A stretch of DNA of 64,000 nt. It comes from Hybos culiciformis. Taxonomy: Eukaryota > Arthropoda > Insecta > Diptera > Hybotidae. Position numbers and translations under genes: made by a program. Numbering within the stretch: the first letter of the stretch is position 1; the number at the start of each line of letters is the position of its first letter. The DNA is taken from contig OZ023273.1 in NCBI GenBank assembly GCA_964007475.1, forward strand, positions 85,013,712-85,077,711, read 5' to 3'. Under the pieces are notes generated by a model. It had not been told where the DNA came from, did not search any database, and saw only the letters and a list, made by a program, of their open reading frames with translations. Of this stretch, positions 41,713-53,049 are shown one piece after another.

Positions 41713-42097
41713 TCTGAAAAGAAAAAGAATAAGATTAATACACACAAAAAAAAACTTATATAAAAAAAAAAAAATATATAAAATAAAATAAAAATAAAAT
41801 TCAGGTCGGAGACCCGACCCAATTTTCAAAAAAAAAACAAACAACAAAAAAAAAAAAATTAAATCCACGTATGGCTTCAAAAAAGGGAAATTTATAATAG
41901 AAAACAAAACTTACCTATTTCACCTTTTCCTTTTTTTTGAAAAAAAAACGAAAAAAAAAATTTTAATCACAAAATTTTTCTATTTTTAAAAAAAATAAAC
42001 AGACAAAAAAAAAAAACACAAAAAAAAATTTAAAAATTTTTAAAACAAAAAAAAAACTTTGGAATAACTTTTAACTTTAATTAAAAAAGTAATACGT
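41713..42097. other. A/T homopolymer-rich intron-like stretch
   Basis: Minus strand contains another potential donor (ATAG followed by GTAAGTTTT at about 41905-41913) but no identifiable coding exon. Mostly A and T runs. Confidence 0.35.
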
Positions 42098-42099
42098 AT

Positions 42100-42522
42100 C
42101 AATATCTAAATTCTTATTTAATGTTACCACCCACAAAAAAAAATCATCAGCGACTCGCCGAAAAACATTTTACGGGCTAAAAATTTATATTTAAGGATAG
42201 GTAGTTGACTCATGTATCAATATTTACTTCTAATATCTATAACTAATTTTAATATTTATAAATAACACTAATAACAAAATTTTAATCTTTCTAATCTATT
42301 CTCTTATATTCCAAATTTGATCTAAAAAAAAATTCTTCAAACATTAAAGCAAAAATCAAGAAAATTTTTTTTAGCCACCGACAAGGTTTTCATAGCCACC
42401 ACTAGGGGAAACCAGACCTAAAAAGCGCCACCACATACCATAACATTGCGGTGAAGACGCCTGTCGGCAAACAAAGAAAACAGAATTAAGTCCTCAAAAG
42501 TAGGCAAATAGTAAAGTAATAG
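42100..42522. repeat. Interspersed repeat, copy 2 (see 2263-2640)
   Basis: High identity with copy 1 except for the additional GCCACCACATACCATAACAT...GTCGG segment (about 42427-42473). The BEL LTR begins directly at its right end, while copy 1 continues with different sequence, so the retroelement inserted next to or in this repeat. Confidence 0.8.
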
Positions 42523-42523
42523 T

Positions 42524-42898
42524 TGTTTGGTAAGGGTTTTTGCCAAATATACTAAAAAAAAAATTGTTGTTTAACGAAATCAAAAAACTTAGATTTGCTT
42601 GCTTCAATAAAAAAAATTTAATTATAATTTTAGCTTTAACAATATATATGCTTCTTGTAAGACAACGATAACGATAATCAATACTGATTTTTTTTTCTTA
42701 ATTTCTAAATGTATATATGGTTTCAAATGCTCTCACAAAAATAATAAAAACTTATTGATTGATAAAAAAAAAGGGAATTTTGAATTTATTATTTTTGTGA
42801 GATTAATCAAAAATTTGACCAATAAAATATTTGGAACCTAATATGCTATTTATTTTTTTTAATATCATAAGTTGAGAGAGATATTTTTTGGCTTAACA
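42524..42898 (-). repeat. Candidate 3' LTR of a second BEL/Pao element
   Basis: On the minus strand it begins TGTTAAGCCAAAAAATATC at 42898, right after a GCGGGCAG purine-containing tract, and ends CCTTACCAAACA at 42524, so the termini are TGTT...AACA. It lies downstream of the minus-strand BEL integrase as expected for a 3' LTR. A partner copy is not in the window. Confidence 0.55.
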
Positions 42899-43251
42899 TA
42901 CTGCCCGCGTTGATAGTATGTAAGATACTATCAATAACAATATATACAATTTTATTGGTGAAATTCTTTAGTACTTGACTCTACTTTACTAATTTTGTTT
43001 TTGATAGTCTATAATTTTAGGATCAATGGCTCATCTGAACTATAAGCTGATTAGTATATCAATTAATTATCAAAAAGTGAAAGCATTTCAATGAATATGA
43101 CAAAAAAAACTCAAATTAATATTATTAATTGATCCTTAAATTTTAAACTATTTACAATACTTAAAAAAATTTTAAATTGAAAATGGAGTTATTGAAAAAA
43201 AAATTATTTATTTTTCGAAACACGAATATTTTTAATGGTTATTTAATTAAT
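42899..43251 (-). other. 3' non-coding part of the second BEL/Pao element
   Basis: A/T-rich sequence between the integrase stop and the candidate LTR, with no ORF. Confidence 0.5.
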
Positions 43252-44349
43252 TCATTCTTCATCCATTGGTAGCATTGCTAATTTATGAATTGGTCTTCGA
43301 AGTGTTCCAGTTTTTGTTTTAACATCGACGGCTCTAACTTTGTTGTCCCTTCCAGCGATTGTTGAGATGATTCTACCCAATAACCATTTTTGTGGTGGAA
43401 GATTGTCTTCGTGTATTATTACTAGTTTTCCAATAATAGCGTTGGGTTGCTGTCCTTGCCATTTGTATCTTCTTTGTAATGTTGTAATATATTCGGTGGA
43501 CCATCGCTTCCAAAAGTGCTGCTGAATTGCTGATACTTTTTGCCATTTATTTAGATATGATAATTTGATGTTAGTGACATCTGGTTCAATGAAGGTTTCG
43601 CAAGGAGCCTGACTCCAAAAATGAGCGGGTGTTAAAGCTTGCTCATCGTTTGGATCGGTCGACATTGGTGATAATGGCCTGGAGTTTAAAATGGCTTCTA
43701 TTTGGCAACAAACTGTCGATAACTGTTCATAGGTGAGGTGTGCATGTTGAAGAGTCGGATATAGTAACGATTTGGTCGACTTCACCGCTGCTTCCCATAT
43801 GCGGCCAAAGTGTGGTGATCGAGGGGGGATGTGCTGAAATGTGATCGAGTTTTCAGCACACCAGGTTGTTATCTCGGATTGAATTGATTGGCTTAAGAAT
43901 TTACGACGTAATTCAGCAAGATGACGTCGTGCTCCTACAAAATTAGTTCCATTATCGCAATATAATTTCTTGCATAAAAAGCGACGGCTGATGAACCTCT
44001 TTAAAGCATCAATAAACGCAGTCGTTGTCAAATCGGTAACAATTTCCAAATGCACTCCCTTTGAAATGAAACATACAAAAACGGCAATATAGGTCTTATA
44101 TGCCTGTTGTCGTCTAATTGTTGAACAGGTGAGAATTGGACCACAAAAGTCGACTCCACAAGTTGAAAAATCGAGATTGGTATTGACCCGATCAGCAGGC
44201 AAATCCCCCATGATTTGGTTCAATAATTTAGGGCGAAATTTGAAGCAACGAACGCATTTTTGAACTATTTTTCTTGTGTAATCTCTAGCATTTATGATCC
44301 AGAATTGTTGTGCTAATATGGACATTAAAGCCTGCGAACCGGCGTGCAC
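43252..44349 (-). pseudogene. BEL/Pao integrase, second element, 5'-truncated
   Basis: The 365 residues contain HAGSQALMSIL and CVRCFKFRP of the zinc-binding domain, TCGVDFCGPI, SKGVHLEIVTDLT, LYCDNGTNFVGA, FQHIPPRSPHFGRIWEAAVK and ILNSRPL (the D, D, E catalytic positions are all present), plus a DUF5641 C-terminus (KLVIIHEDNLPPQKW, TGTLRRPIHKLAML). The domain is intact, but gag, protease and RT upstream are missing: similarity stops near 44349 and a Gypsy LTR starts at 44415. It differs clearly from the integrase at 34755-35860, so it is a separate family. Confidence 0.85.
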
Positions 44350-44414
44350 CCTTTTTCTCGATCTTTATACTTTTCCACATTTCCTCAAGTTTTAATTTAT
44401 GCAGTTGTAATAGT

Positions 44415-44778
44415 TGTAAATATCTTACAACTGTATACATTTCCTGCACTTAACGTGCCACTTGATTATTAATATTTTGAAATAGCCAAAAATGTTAAAT
44501 TGACATTTTTGGATATTTTAAAATAAATGATCAAGTTTCATTTCAATATAATTATTAAAATGCGAATTACGCACTTTAATAATTATATTATCACACCCAC
44601 AATTTTGATATCTCCAATCAAAATTGTGGATATTAAATTTACATTCCTATTCCTCTAATTATAAATTTAATAATTAGATTTAGAAAATTCAATTATAATT
44701 TAGTCTCGAAAGAATAAAGTTCGCTTTTAAAAAAGTAAATTCGGGTTTTTATTGAAAGTAGTTCTAAACAGTTTTACA
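44415..44778 (+). repeat. Candidate LTR of a Gypsy-like element
   Basis: Termini TGTAAATATC and AGTTTTACA form the inverted repeat TGTAAA...TTTACA, and the end is followed immediately by a primer-binding site. Length 364 bp. Inverted words such as ACCACAATTTTGAT and ATCAAAATTGTGG (44598-44632) occur inside. No second LTR copy. Confidence 0.55.
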
Positions 44779-44795
44779 TGGCGATCCTGCCACCT
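44779..44795 (+). promoter_or_regulatory. Primer-binding site
   Basis: TGGCGATCCTGCCACC directly abuts the LTR end. TGGCGAYCNTGCC-like sites are found in Gypsy-group elements; the tRNA is not assigned with certainty. Confidence 0.55.
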
Positions 44796-45546
44796 TAAGT
44801 TTTTTTAATTAAGTTTTTTTTTTCTTAAGTGCTAAAATAAATAAAAAAAAAATAAATAAAATTTTGAAAAAAAAAAGAAAAAAAGAAAAATATAGTCAAA
44901 TGATTGAAAAAAAAAAAAAAAAAATAGAAAGAAACTGAAATAGTAAATTATCTAAAAAATATAAAATAAAAAAGAATAGTTAACATTTTTTTTCGAAAAA
45001 AAATAAATTTTGAAAAATGAAAATATTAAATTAAATTCGAAACTATTAAAGAAAATTTTATGAAAAAAAAGGGTTTGAATTAAATTTGAAAATATTAATA
45101 AAAAAAAAAAATTCTAATTAAGAAAAAAAGAAGAGCGTACAAATTAAATTTAAATTGAAAAGGAAAATAAAATATTATCAGGATGAATAAACACTCTTTT
45201 AAATTTAATTTTTGTTTTTTGTCGGAAATGTATACTTTTCCTAATACTCATGGGTAAAGTTAAAGTGGCTGAGAATTGGTCTCGGCTGAGCATACCTGCC
45301 TTTACCCTACTTAGAAAAAAAATAAATATGATAAAAAATAAAAATTTGCTGTAGAGCCAGCAAAATTTTTACGTCAAAAAACGTGAAATGAATTTATAGC
45401 AAAATGGAAACAAACAAAAAATTTTATGGAATGATAAATATTGTTTTGAATTTGAAAACGGTATTGAATTTTTGAAAAAAAAAAAAAAAAATTTACCTTA
45501 AAATCAAATTTAATAAAAAACCAATCGGTGGAATATATATAAACAT
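44796..45546 (+). other. Gypsy-like leader, A-rich, no gag
   Basis: Mostly A/T runs, with one less biased hairpin-forming stretch (GGGTAAAGTTAAAGTGGCTG ... CCTTTACCC, 45251-45308). The element seems truncated before gag, near the start of the Harbinger transposase. Confidence 0.4.
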
Positions 45547-45547
45547 A

Positions 45548-46405
45548 ATGGCTACAACTCTAAATTTTAATGAGCTAACGAGCTTATATTTTCTTTTAGA
45601 TTTAGAATCGGATTCGGAATACGAAAATATTAATAATAATAGAAAAAAAGAATGTGGTCAAGAAAGTTGTTCCTAAAAAGAGAAATTTTTGGAGCCAGAG
45701 CGACTTTGATAAGACATCTCCAATCAGAAGACCATATCATATTTAGGAAATATATGCGAATGTCTGCTAGCCAGTTTGAAGACCTGCTAGCAATTGTTGG
45801 TCCGTCGATAAAAAAAAACAAAATTATATAAGAACACCAATTTGAGAACGAGATAGATTGGCCTTAACCATTCGGTACCTATGAAATTATATATGTAAAT
45901 GTACATAAATAATTTGTCTTTTTATTTATAGTTTTCTGGCTTCAGGAGACTCACAAAAGAGTATGATGTAGCAGTACTTATGCTCGGCGAGTGCGGTTCA
46001 TCAAATAATAAAAGAAACAACGAACGAAATTTGGAAAAATTTGAAATCGAAAGTTTTTCCTTAGTTTACTGCAGAAAATTTTTATAAAATTGCAGCAGGA
46101 TTCGAAAGCACTTTGAACCTGCCGAATTGTATAGGCTCTGTGAACGGCAAGCATGTAGTAAGACAGGTATGTAGTTGAAGAATACGTTTATTGTATATAT
46201 TTAAAACTAATCAAATAGGCTCCAAACAAAAATGGATCCAGCTTTTTTAACTACAAGAAGTCACACTCAATAGTTCTAATGGCAATCACTGATGATAATT
46301 ACAACTTTGTAATGGTTGACATCGGGCCATCGGGTCGGCAGAGTGATGGTGGCGTATTTTTCCATTCCAAAATTGGGCAACAAATGATATCAAATAAATT
46401 GGAGT
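45548..46405 (+). pseudogene. PIF/Harbinger transposase remnant with an intron
   Basis: Starts at ATG 45548 (MATTLNFNELTSLYFLLDLE). A frameshift near 45650 leads to the family segment RKLFLKREIFGARATLIRHL, then DHIIFRKYMRMSASQFEDLL and VGPSIKK. Later pieces read KETTNEIWKNLKSKVFP, CIGSVNGKHV, then an intron (donor GTATGT at about 46169, acceptor AATAG at about 46219), and APNKNGSSFFNYKKSHSIVL, MVDIGPSGRQSDGGVFFHS. The DDE domain of this family normally has G.IDGKH; here the aspartate is asparagine (SVNG). The C-terminal part after KLE (46405) is missing. Stops and a further frame change between 45830 and 46000 confirm decay. Confidence 0.7.
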
Positions 46406-46802
46406 AAGTTTTTTTTTTTTTTTGAAGTTTAACTTCTTTAGCGAGGTATTGATAAAAATTTTTGATCAAAATAGGGGAAAAAAGAAGACAGAATATAGTA
46501 TGTGCTGCATCACGATAAATAAAAGCCACAACGCTGCAAAATAGGGGTAATAACCACAGAATGTATCATGTTAAAAAGTAAAAACAAATATAAAAGCAGG
46601 GAAATATAAGACGTTGTAGCATGTAGCATGTATTTACGAAAATAAAATAGCGATACTACACACACATAACAAAATACTAACGATGTGTACTACTAATTAA
46701 AACTAATTAAAAAATTGTACAATAACAGAATGAAAGATCAACTGATTTTGTTGTTAATATTTATTTAGTTTATTTCCTTTTCGAATTAGTGAAATTCTAT
46801 CA
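46406..46802. other. AT-rich spacer after the Harbinger remnant
   Basis: GAAGTTTAACTTCTTTAGCG at 46426-46445 is nearly the same as AAGAAGTTAAACTTCTTTCGTG at 48706-48727 next to the LINE 3' end, so it may mark the end of another LINE copy. Nothing else is recognisable. Confidence 0.35.
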
Positions 46803-47564
46803 TATGAAACAGAAACGCTGTTTGTCTGTTTGTCTATTCCGAATAGGCACCTAAACCGCTGAGCGGATCGTTTTCAAACTTACACTATTTCTTTGTCTCA
46901 GATCAAGGGTCGTTATATGCTATTTTCAAATTTGATTGGCCTTCTACCTAGCGATCTCCCCTGAGGGCCCACTTCAAAAGTTCGTCCGATTTCATTCAAA
47001 TTTGGTATGTAAAGAGAAGAACTGATTACACACAAATTTCGTAACAAAAAATTTATTTCCGATTTCATTCAAATTTGGTACATAAAAAGAGGAAATGATT
47101 ACATACAAATTTCGTAACAAAGAATTTCATTCAAATTTGGTAAATAAAAAGAGGAAACTATTACACACGTAAATTTAGGAACAAAAAATTGATTGATCCT
47201 ACCCAGCGACCACCACGGGGGGCGGAATTTCATATAAAAATTAAAATATATTAAAAAAATTAAATTAAATTATTCTTTAACATAAATATTAGTTTATTTA
47301 GTTCAAAACATTAAAATTATAACAAATTAAATTATGAAATATTTTTTATTAAAATAAAATTTTATACTTTTCAATAAACCGAAAGTGAATAAACTGAATG
47401 GAAAAATAAAAATTTGAAACCCAAATTATCCAATGTTTTATCATTGAGTTTTAATCGAATTTTTATTGAAAATGTTCCTGCAGCGTTGTTAATAAGTTAT
47501 ATTAGAGATTTTCCAAAAGTGTTCCTCGGAGGACCCCCTTGATCACAAAATTTAATTTCACTTA

Positions 47565-48020
47565 GAGTCTGTTCACTTATTAGCGATTATTGCAAAAATT
47601 TAAATCGGATTTAATATTCCAGGTGTTTTAATTTGTGAACGACACGCTGTTATTTAAAAAAATGAAATAATTTTGTCCTAAAGCCGTTCACAAATTAAAT
47701 TTTACATTTTAAAATTCTGCAAAGGGAAATTTTAAATTTCTCATAACAAACTAAATTTGTAGGTCTACTTTTAAGTGAATTCAAAAACTAAAATTGTATA
47801 GAAAAGAAAAAAGCGGCAAAAATGGGTAAGAAAATTCGGTCGGTCACGTATTATTATAAGTTTTTGATTTCAGTCATCCGAATATTATTTTATAAGTAGT
47901 TGATTTTAGCAGATTATCCAGAATGCAGAAAATTACGTCCTCAATTTAGAAATTGTGACATTTGTCTTACAGAAAAGGGAGATTTCTTTTTTTTCAATCG
48001 TTTAATAAGTGAACAGGCTC
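47565..48020. mobile_element. PIF/Harbinger-like MITE, 456 bp, complete copy
   Basis: Ends GAGTCTGTTCACTTATTAGCG and (reverse complement) GAGCCTGTTCACTTATTAAACG, flanked by TTA on both sides (47562-47564, 48021-48023). The truncated copy at 3213-3605 shares its sequence. A short peptide (DYPECRKLRPQFRNCDICL) can be read near its right end but is not recognised. Confidence 0.75.
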
Positions 48021-48705
48021 TTAGAATTCCAAATAAATCACTGAACTCGGAACTCCAACTTATTTTGTTAATGTTGATTAATGTGAAAAAAAGTTTTACG
48101 TATTTGCAGACTTGCGATAGCTACTTAGATTTCAATTTTTGTGAATTTTAATGCTTTATGCCTAAATAATAAAAAAAAAAAATAAACCATTGGTAAAAAT
48201 TCCCGCCCGTAAAAGTTCTTCCAAATTCGAAAAATTCGGAATTTAGCATTTTGAATTCCGAATTTTTTGAAACTTAAAAACAGGCTCATTTCCGGATTTC
48301 CGGAATCAGAAAAACCGGTTTTACATTCCCTAGGGCGGACTTCTAAAGTTCGTGTGATTTTATTCAAATTTGGTAAATAAAAAGAGGAAACGATTAAACA
48401 CATAAATTTTGTAAGAAAAAATTGATTGATCCTACCCAGCGACTTCTTCAGTTCGTCCTATTTTATTCAAATTTGGTAAATAAAAAGAGGAAACGATTAA
48501 ACATATAAATTTTGTAACAAAATATTGATTGATCCTACCCAGCGACTTCTAAAGTTCGTCCGATTTCATTCAAATTTGGTACGTAAAAAAGAATAAATGA
48601 TTACAAACAAATTTCGTAAGAAAAAATTTAGCCCCCTCTTCCACTTACAAAAGTAAATCAATCAGAGTCCGTAGCCAAATAAATATTTGCAAGTAAATAA
48701 AGAAG

Positions 48706-50265
48706 TTAAACTTCTTTCGTGAGCTTATGAGGATGAGGCTCACACATATTTTTTATTAATAAAGTTACCAAATCACTAGGTGGGATACCTTTTATACTAA
48801 AGAAGTATGGATTTGGTAATGAGGACAGGAAGTTTAGACGGGATTAAAAAGTGGGACAGTTAGTAGGTAATCATTTACACTTTTCTTAAAACTTCGCAAG
48901 TCGTAAATTGAGCGTCCACCAGCTGTCGGGAACAACTTTAATGGGAGAGCATTCCACATTCTCGAGGTGCGAATTGAAAACGAATCTCCGAAGCTCGTTC
49001 TATCACAGCTGGGAATTTTTACGAAATATGGGTGAAAAGTTGAAGCAGTACGTGTTTGGCGTGAAAATACTTGAAGTTGAGGAAGTAGGGCTTTTACTTC
49101 CAGGGAACACGTATCCATTCCAACAAGGTATTTATAAAAAATAGAAAGTGAACCTACATTACGACGGTGGTTGAGTGATGTTAATGAGCTGGTGGTTTGG
49201 TGATTGTTTACCAATCTAATAGCCCTTCTCTGAACTTTGTCCAGGTATTCAAGGTGGGTTTTGGGAGCACCAGCCCATATATGCGAATTGTATTCTAATT
49301 TTGGTCGTATGTAGGATTTGTAAATGTTTAAGAGATCAGAGGGGGAAAAGTATTGTTTACATCTTTTTAAAAAACCAAGACATTTCGCTGCGTTTTTTGC
49401 CGTTTCGAAAATATGAATATTCCAGCTTAAATCGCAAGTTATTTTCGAACCTAAAATGTCAAGGCTTCCAGATTTGGCAATACTTTCTCCTTGAAAGGAA
49501 AATTGGGGATCGAAAGTTGACAGCTTTCTAGAAATTAGGCAGCATTGGGTTTTGGAGCGTTGAACTCAACTCTGTTGAGAAGACCTAATTGTGCAATTTT
49601 TGAAAGGTGGTGATTTATGCTAAAGTTTCGTTTCGTAGTAACAGCATTTGAGGAGGCTGATTTTCTATTAATAAAATTGTAGCTTGCTACCAAATTACTG
49701 TCATCGGTGAAGCTGTGGATGGGGTTTAGAGTAGATTGCAGAAGATCATTAATGAAAATTAGAAAGAGGGTTGGTGAGAGAACACACCCTTGGGGTACAC
49801 CGGAGTTGATATTGAAAATCTGTGACTGGTACCCATCCACAACAGGACGAATAGAACGGCCAGACAAAAAATTGCTGATCCAATTGACAAAGGCTGATCC
49901 AAGACCCATTGATTTAACTTTAAAAATCAGGGCCGAGTGCCACACTCGATCAAAAGCTATATCCAAAGCAACAACACAAGCCTCACCGGAGTTGTGTAGA
50001 CTGGTGTTGAGCTTGTCGGACAAATATGTCATCAGATCAACAGTCGACCTATTCGAGCGAAAACCATATTGCTGGTCACTTAGCAGTTTATTGCTTTCAA
50101 GGTATTTTTTAACTTTATTATTAATGAGAGATTCCATTACTTAGGAGAGAATAGAAGTAAGCGCAATAGGCCTGTAGTTTGAGGGATCGCATTTATCGCC
50201 TTTTTTTCGAATAGGCTGAACATGCACAACTTTGCGCTTGGTGGGGTAAATACTAAGTGAATATG
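48706..50265 (-). pseudogene. LINE reverse transcriptase fragment, third family
   Basis: Minus strand. Begins at STYPTK-like KRKVVHVQPIRKKGDKCDPS and NYRPIALTS, then after an in-frame TAA near 50140 MESLINNKV, QYGFRSNRSTVD, ALDIAFDRVWH (two residues shorter than the family's DISKAFD), SGVPQGCVLSPTLF, and HSFTDDS where YADD or FADD is expected. A frameshift near 49545 leads on to ILGSKITCDLSWNIHI, the thumb YIRPKLEYNSHIW, and the C-terminus ending FKKSVNDYLL at 48834. The 3' UTR ends near 48706. The changed catalytic motif, nonsense codon and frameshift make it inactive. It belongs to another clade than the two LINEs further left. Confidence 0.8.
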
Positions 50266-50267
50266 GG

Positions 50268-50640
50268 GTCCCGAAATAATTCATACGGACATAATTCATA
50301 CGAAAAAACGACATTATTCCTACCATACAAATGAATTATGTCGCTTTCAGACACGTCATAATTTATATATGAATAAAGTCGTTTTTTTTTCGTATAAATA
50401 ATGTCGCTTTTAAAACGACATTATTTATCATATGAACTATGTCATTTTTTTTTGTATAAATAATGTCGCTTTTAAAACGACATTATTCATACGATAAATA
50501 ATGTCGTTTTATTTTCGTATAAATAATGTCGCTTTTAAAACGACATTATTTATCGTATGAATAATGTCGTTTTTGTTTCATATGAATAATGTCGTAGATG
50601 AAAATGACATTATTTATGCGAAACAAAATACACTCACACA
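50268..50640. mobile_element. Element D: tandem palindromic units of about 61 bp with ACGACATTATT
   Basis: ATAATGTCGCTTTTAAAACG plus ACATTATT is repeated at about 50399, 50460 and 50522, each a palindrome, with ATTCATACG/CGTATGAAT words between. The left edge interrupts the LINE reading frame. The core ACGACATTAT is the same as that of element B iterons, but no shared backbone was seen. TSD not found. Confidence 0.6.
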
Positions 50641-50802
50641 CACGCTTTGTAATGCCTCTTACAATATCCGCACATTTGGCCGCGTTCAAATTTTTTTTTT
50701 CTAAACTTGAGACGCGGTCACAATTTATTTTGAAAATGAATTTTGAGTGCCAGTCGCGGTCATAATTTATGCGGTCAAATGCTCAGCTACGGACACCGAA
50801 TG
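50641..50802. other. Spacer with repeated CGCGGTCA words
   Basis: GACGCGGTCACAATTTAT and GTCGCGGTCATAATTTATG (50711-50775) are a short imperfect direct repeat. No coding content. Confidence 0.4.
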
Positions 50803-50905
50803 ATTTATTTATTTATTTCTAAGTGGGTTTTTGTTGTCAGATTGATAGACAATTATAGGAACTAGTTATTTTATAAATTTGGGTAAAATATCTAAGAAGG
50901 GGGTT
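50803..50905 (-). repeat. Short LINE 3'-end fragment with TTTA tail
   Basis: ATTTATTTATTTATTTC at 50803-50820 has the same tail type as the LINEs at 8465 and 17010, and is followed by about 85 bp of A/T-rich sequence resembling a LINE 3' UTR. The assignment is tentative. Confidence 0.35.
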
Positions 50906-50908
50906 GGT

Positions 50909-51022
50909 CATTTGTCTGCGGGACGTTTGTCCGGGCGCCGTGACATTTGTCCGCGGGACATTTGTCCGCGATGAAATTTGTATGGAAAACTTCGCGGACA
51001 AATGTCCCGCGGACAAATGTTA
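50909..51022. mobile_element. Element E: about 110-bp MITE made of CATTTGTCCGCGGGA iterons
   Basis: The left side has CATTTGTCTGCGGGACGTTTGTCC and, further in, ACATTTGTCCGCGGGACATTTG; the right side has the inverse CGCGGACAAATGTCCCGCGGACAAATG. The whole unit is almost only terminal motifs, on both strands, with a short unique centre (ATGAAATTTGTATGGAAAAC). TSD not identified. Confidence 0.55.
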
Positions 51023-51677
51023 TATTAAATCAAATGATATCCTTTCCTTAAACAGGTTTCCAAACCAAACCAAATTTGTTTTTACCATTTCGTCTTTTTA
51101 TGAACCAAATTTGAAAGAAAACGGAAGAACTTTTGCACTCACCCTCGGGACAGGTTTCTGGGTATGGTGCCCTTCAAATTTTTAAATAGCCTATAACGAT
51201 CCCGACACAAAGAGAGAGACGGTGTAAATTTTGAAACTATCGGTTGAGTGGTTTAGTTTTTAATATTTTGTAGTTATTCGTAATAAAGAAATTGATTTCT
51301 ATATATTCAAAGAAGCCTCCTAAAAAAAGAAAGCAAAATTTTTTTTACGAAATTTGTGTGTTTAATCAAATTTGAATGAAATCAAACGAACTTTTGAATT
51401 CCTCCCGCTGGGTATAAGGCCAATAAATTTTTTGTTACAAAATTTGTATGTAATCATTTCCTCTTTTTACGTATCAAATTTGAATTAAATCGGACGAACT
51501 TTTGAAGTCCGCCCTCCGGGAGAGGTCGCTGGGTAGGAGGCTAATAAATTTTAAAATAGCCTATAACAACCCCCGACCTGAAACAAAAACATATTGTAAG
51601 TTTGAAAACGATCGGTTGAGCGATTTAGGAGCCTATTCGGAACAGACAAAGAGACAACATCTCCGTCCGTTTCAGTA

Positions 51678-52350
51678 TTCACTAAACAATCAAAAAAATG
51701 TTTGAGATCAAAATAACTCTCTATAAGATTTTTTTCTATGGTTGTATTAAAAGTTGTTTATGTTTAAAAAAATGAGAATTTAATAGTTTGATAAAAATAG
51801 AGAACCACTTCAAGCTTCACGTACATAAATATATTTTTCACTTAAATTTTCCAGTTTTTCTAAATGTTCCTTAAAATAATCCAATTTTACTGCCATGCTA
51901 GGAAGAATTTTTTAATAATGGCTTAATTATTAATTTCAATTTAATTTTTTGTTAAGAACTTTTCAAATTTTCATACGAATGGTCGAAAATTATAAAAATT
52001 AGAAACTGAAAAAGTTAATGAAATTTTTAACAGATAATAAATTTCAAATTTTAAGATACCCTTTACAAGGTTTCTTCGGAAGGAGTCACAAAAAAATATT
52101 CTATTTAAATAGGACATGAGAGCCTTATTAAAAATAAAATATTGAAACAAAATTTTAAAAAAATCTACATTTTTATTTGCGGTACTATACTTTTTTTATG
52201 TTTATATTAATAGAGTGTAAGTATTGTGTACAGCACATAGATTAAGAGGAAAATTCTTTAACCTATAATTCGAAGATTATTTATTTTCTTCCATATCAAT
52301 CTTTTTTTTTTGTTGGACATTCAAAAAAGTATATCAACTATTTTTTCTTC
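51678..52350. other. AT-rich spacer
   Basis: No ORF, RNA gene or repeat terminus supported. Confidence 0.45.
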
Positions 52351-52351
52351 T

Positions 52352-52398
52352 AAACATATGTATTTGCAAACATTATCAATACTAATTTTTATCAGTGA
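52352..52398. repeat. 47-bp direct repeat, copy 1 (copy 2 at 53539-53585)
   Basis: AAACATATGTATTTGCAAAC...TTTTATCAGTGA is identical in both copies, on either side of the MITE-bearing segment. Copy 2 covers the 3' end of the insulin-receptor pseudogene. Confidence 0.85.
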
Positions 52399-52503
52399 AA
52401 AAATATTGTTCATGTTCTTTGCAACATACATGTAGTTTTTACAGACAAAAAGATTATTTTATCAAACATCATAATTATAGAATTTTATTTTAATTTTATT
52501 GCT

Positions 52504-52636
52504 TAATCTAAATAATCTATTGTTTTAATAAACTGAACCACTGAACAAAATTGTGTCCAAAAGAACTGATCCTGACCATCCATTTCATTAACATATTGTA
52601 TTAATGATAATAGGTATGGAGGATTCGCCTGTTTTA
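52504..52636 (-). other. Candidate terminal exon of an unknown gene
   Basis: On the minus strand a T/C-rich tract ending TTTCATAAAACAG precedes an open segment reading [18 protein letters not shown] and [12 protein letters not shown], with a stop at 52504, followed by AATAAAA (a possible polyadenylation signal). It looks like an exon, but I do not recognise the protein. Upstream exons are not found; a Tc1-like MITE lies 48 bp upstream of the acceptor. It may be chance or part of an old element. Confidence 0.3.
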
Positions 52637-53049
52637 TGAAAGAAAAGAAAAAATAATTAACTTTATTGTGTACTCTGAATATACTCTCTAAATAAATTTT
52701 GGCTAGAATCCCTAGCTTTGATCTAGTTAAACGATTTTTACTGGGAAATTCAATTATTGAAAATAGTTTTATAGTTTCAGAAGCTAGTTTACGCAAAAAT
52801 CTAGTTCTCAAAAGCTAGATTTCTAGGTAAAATTTTACATATTATTTACCGAACATAGATTCCATTTCAGATCATTAATATTCCAGTTATTTTGGTAAAC
52901 TAGCTTACAAGAACGGAAATTTAAAACTAGAATATAGTTTTAAAATAGTTTTAGACAAATTTGAAAAATTATTAAAATCTAGTTTCCGCAATTATCATCT
53001 ATTTCTCATTGCTAGATTTCAATTATTGATACCAGATTTTTTTGCTGTC

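Larger units (their letters stand above)
46803..51677. mobile_element. Large inverted-repeat-bounded element (foldback type) with internal tandem units
   Basis: TATGAAACAGAAACGCTG...TTTGTCTATTCCGAATAGGC at the left (46803-46850) is matched in reverse complement by the right end (51630-51677). The following units, each with AAGTTCGTCCGATTTCATTC, AAATTTGGTA and CAAATTTCGTAACAAAAAAT (about 100 bp), are repeated in the same orientation at 46975-47225 and 48325-48640 and inverted at 51095-51530. Long TIRs with internal tandem repeats resemble foldback/Galileo-like elements. The large middle holds other repeats listed separately. No TSD found; the ends are approximate. Confidence 0.55.

Noticed and set aside
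41304..41717. 137-codon plus-strand ORF opposite the zinc-knuckle exons
   Set aside because: The opposite strand has the knuckle pattern and splice signals; this frame has no family features.
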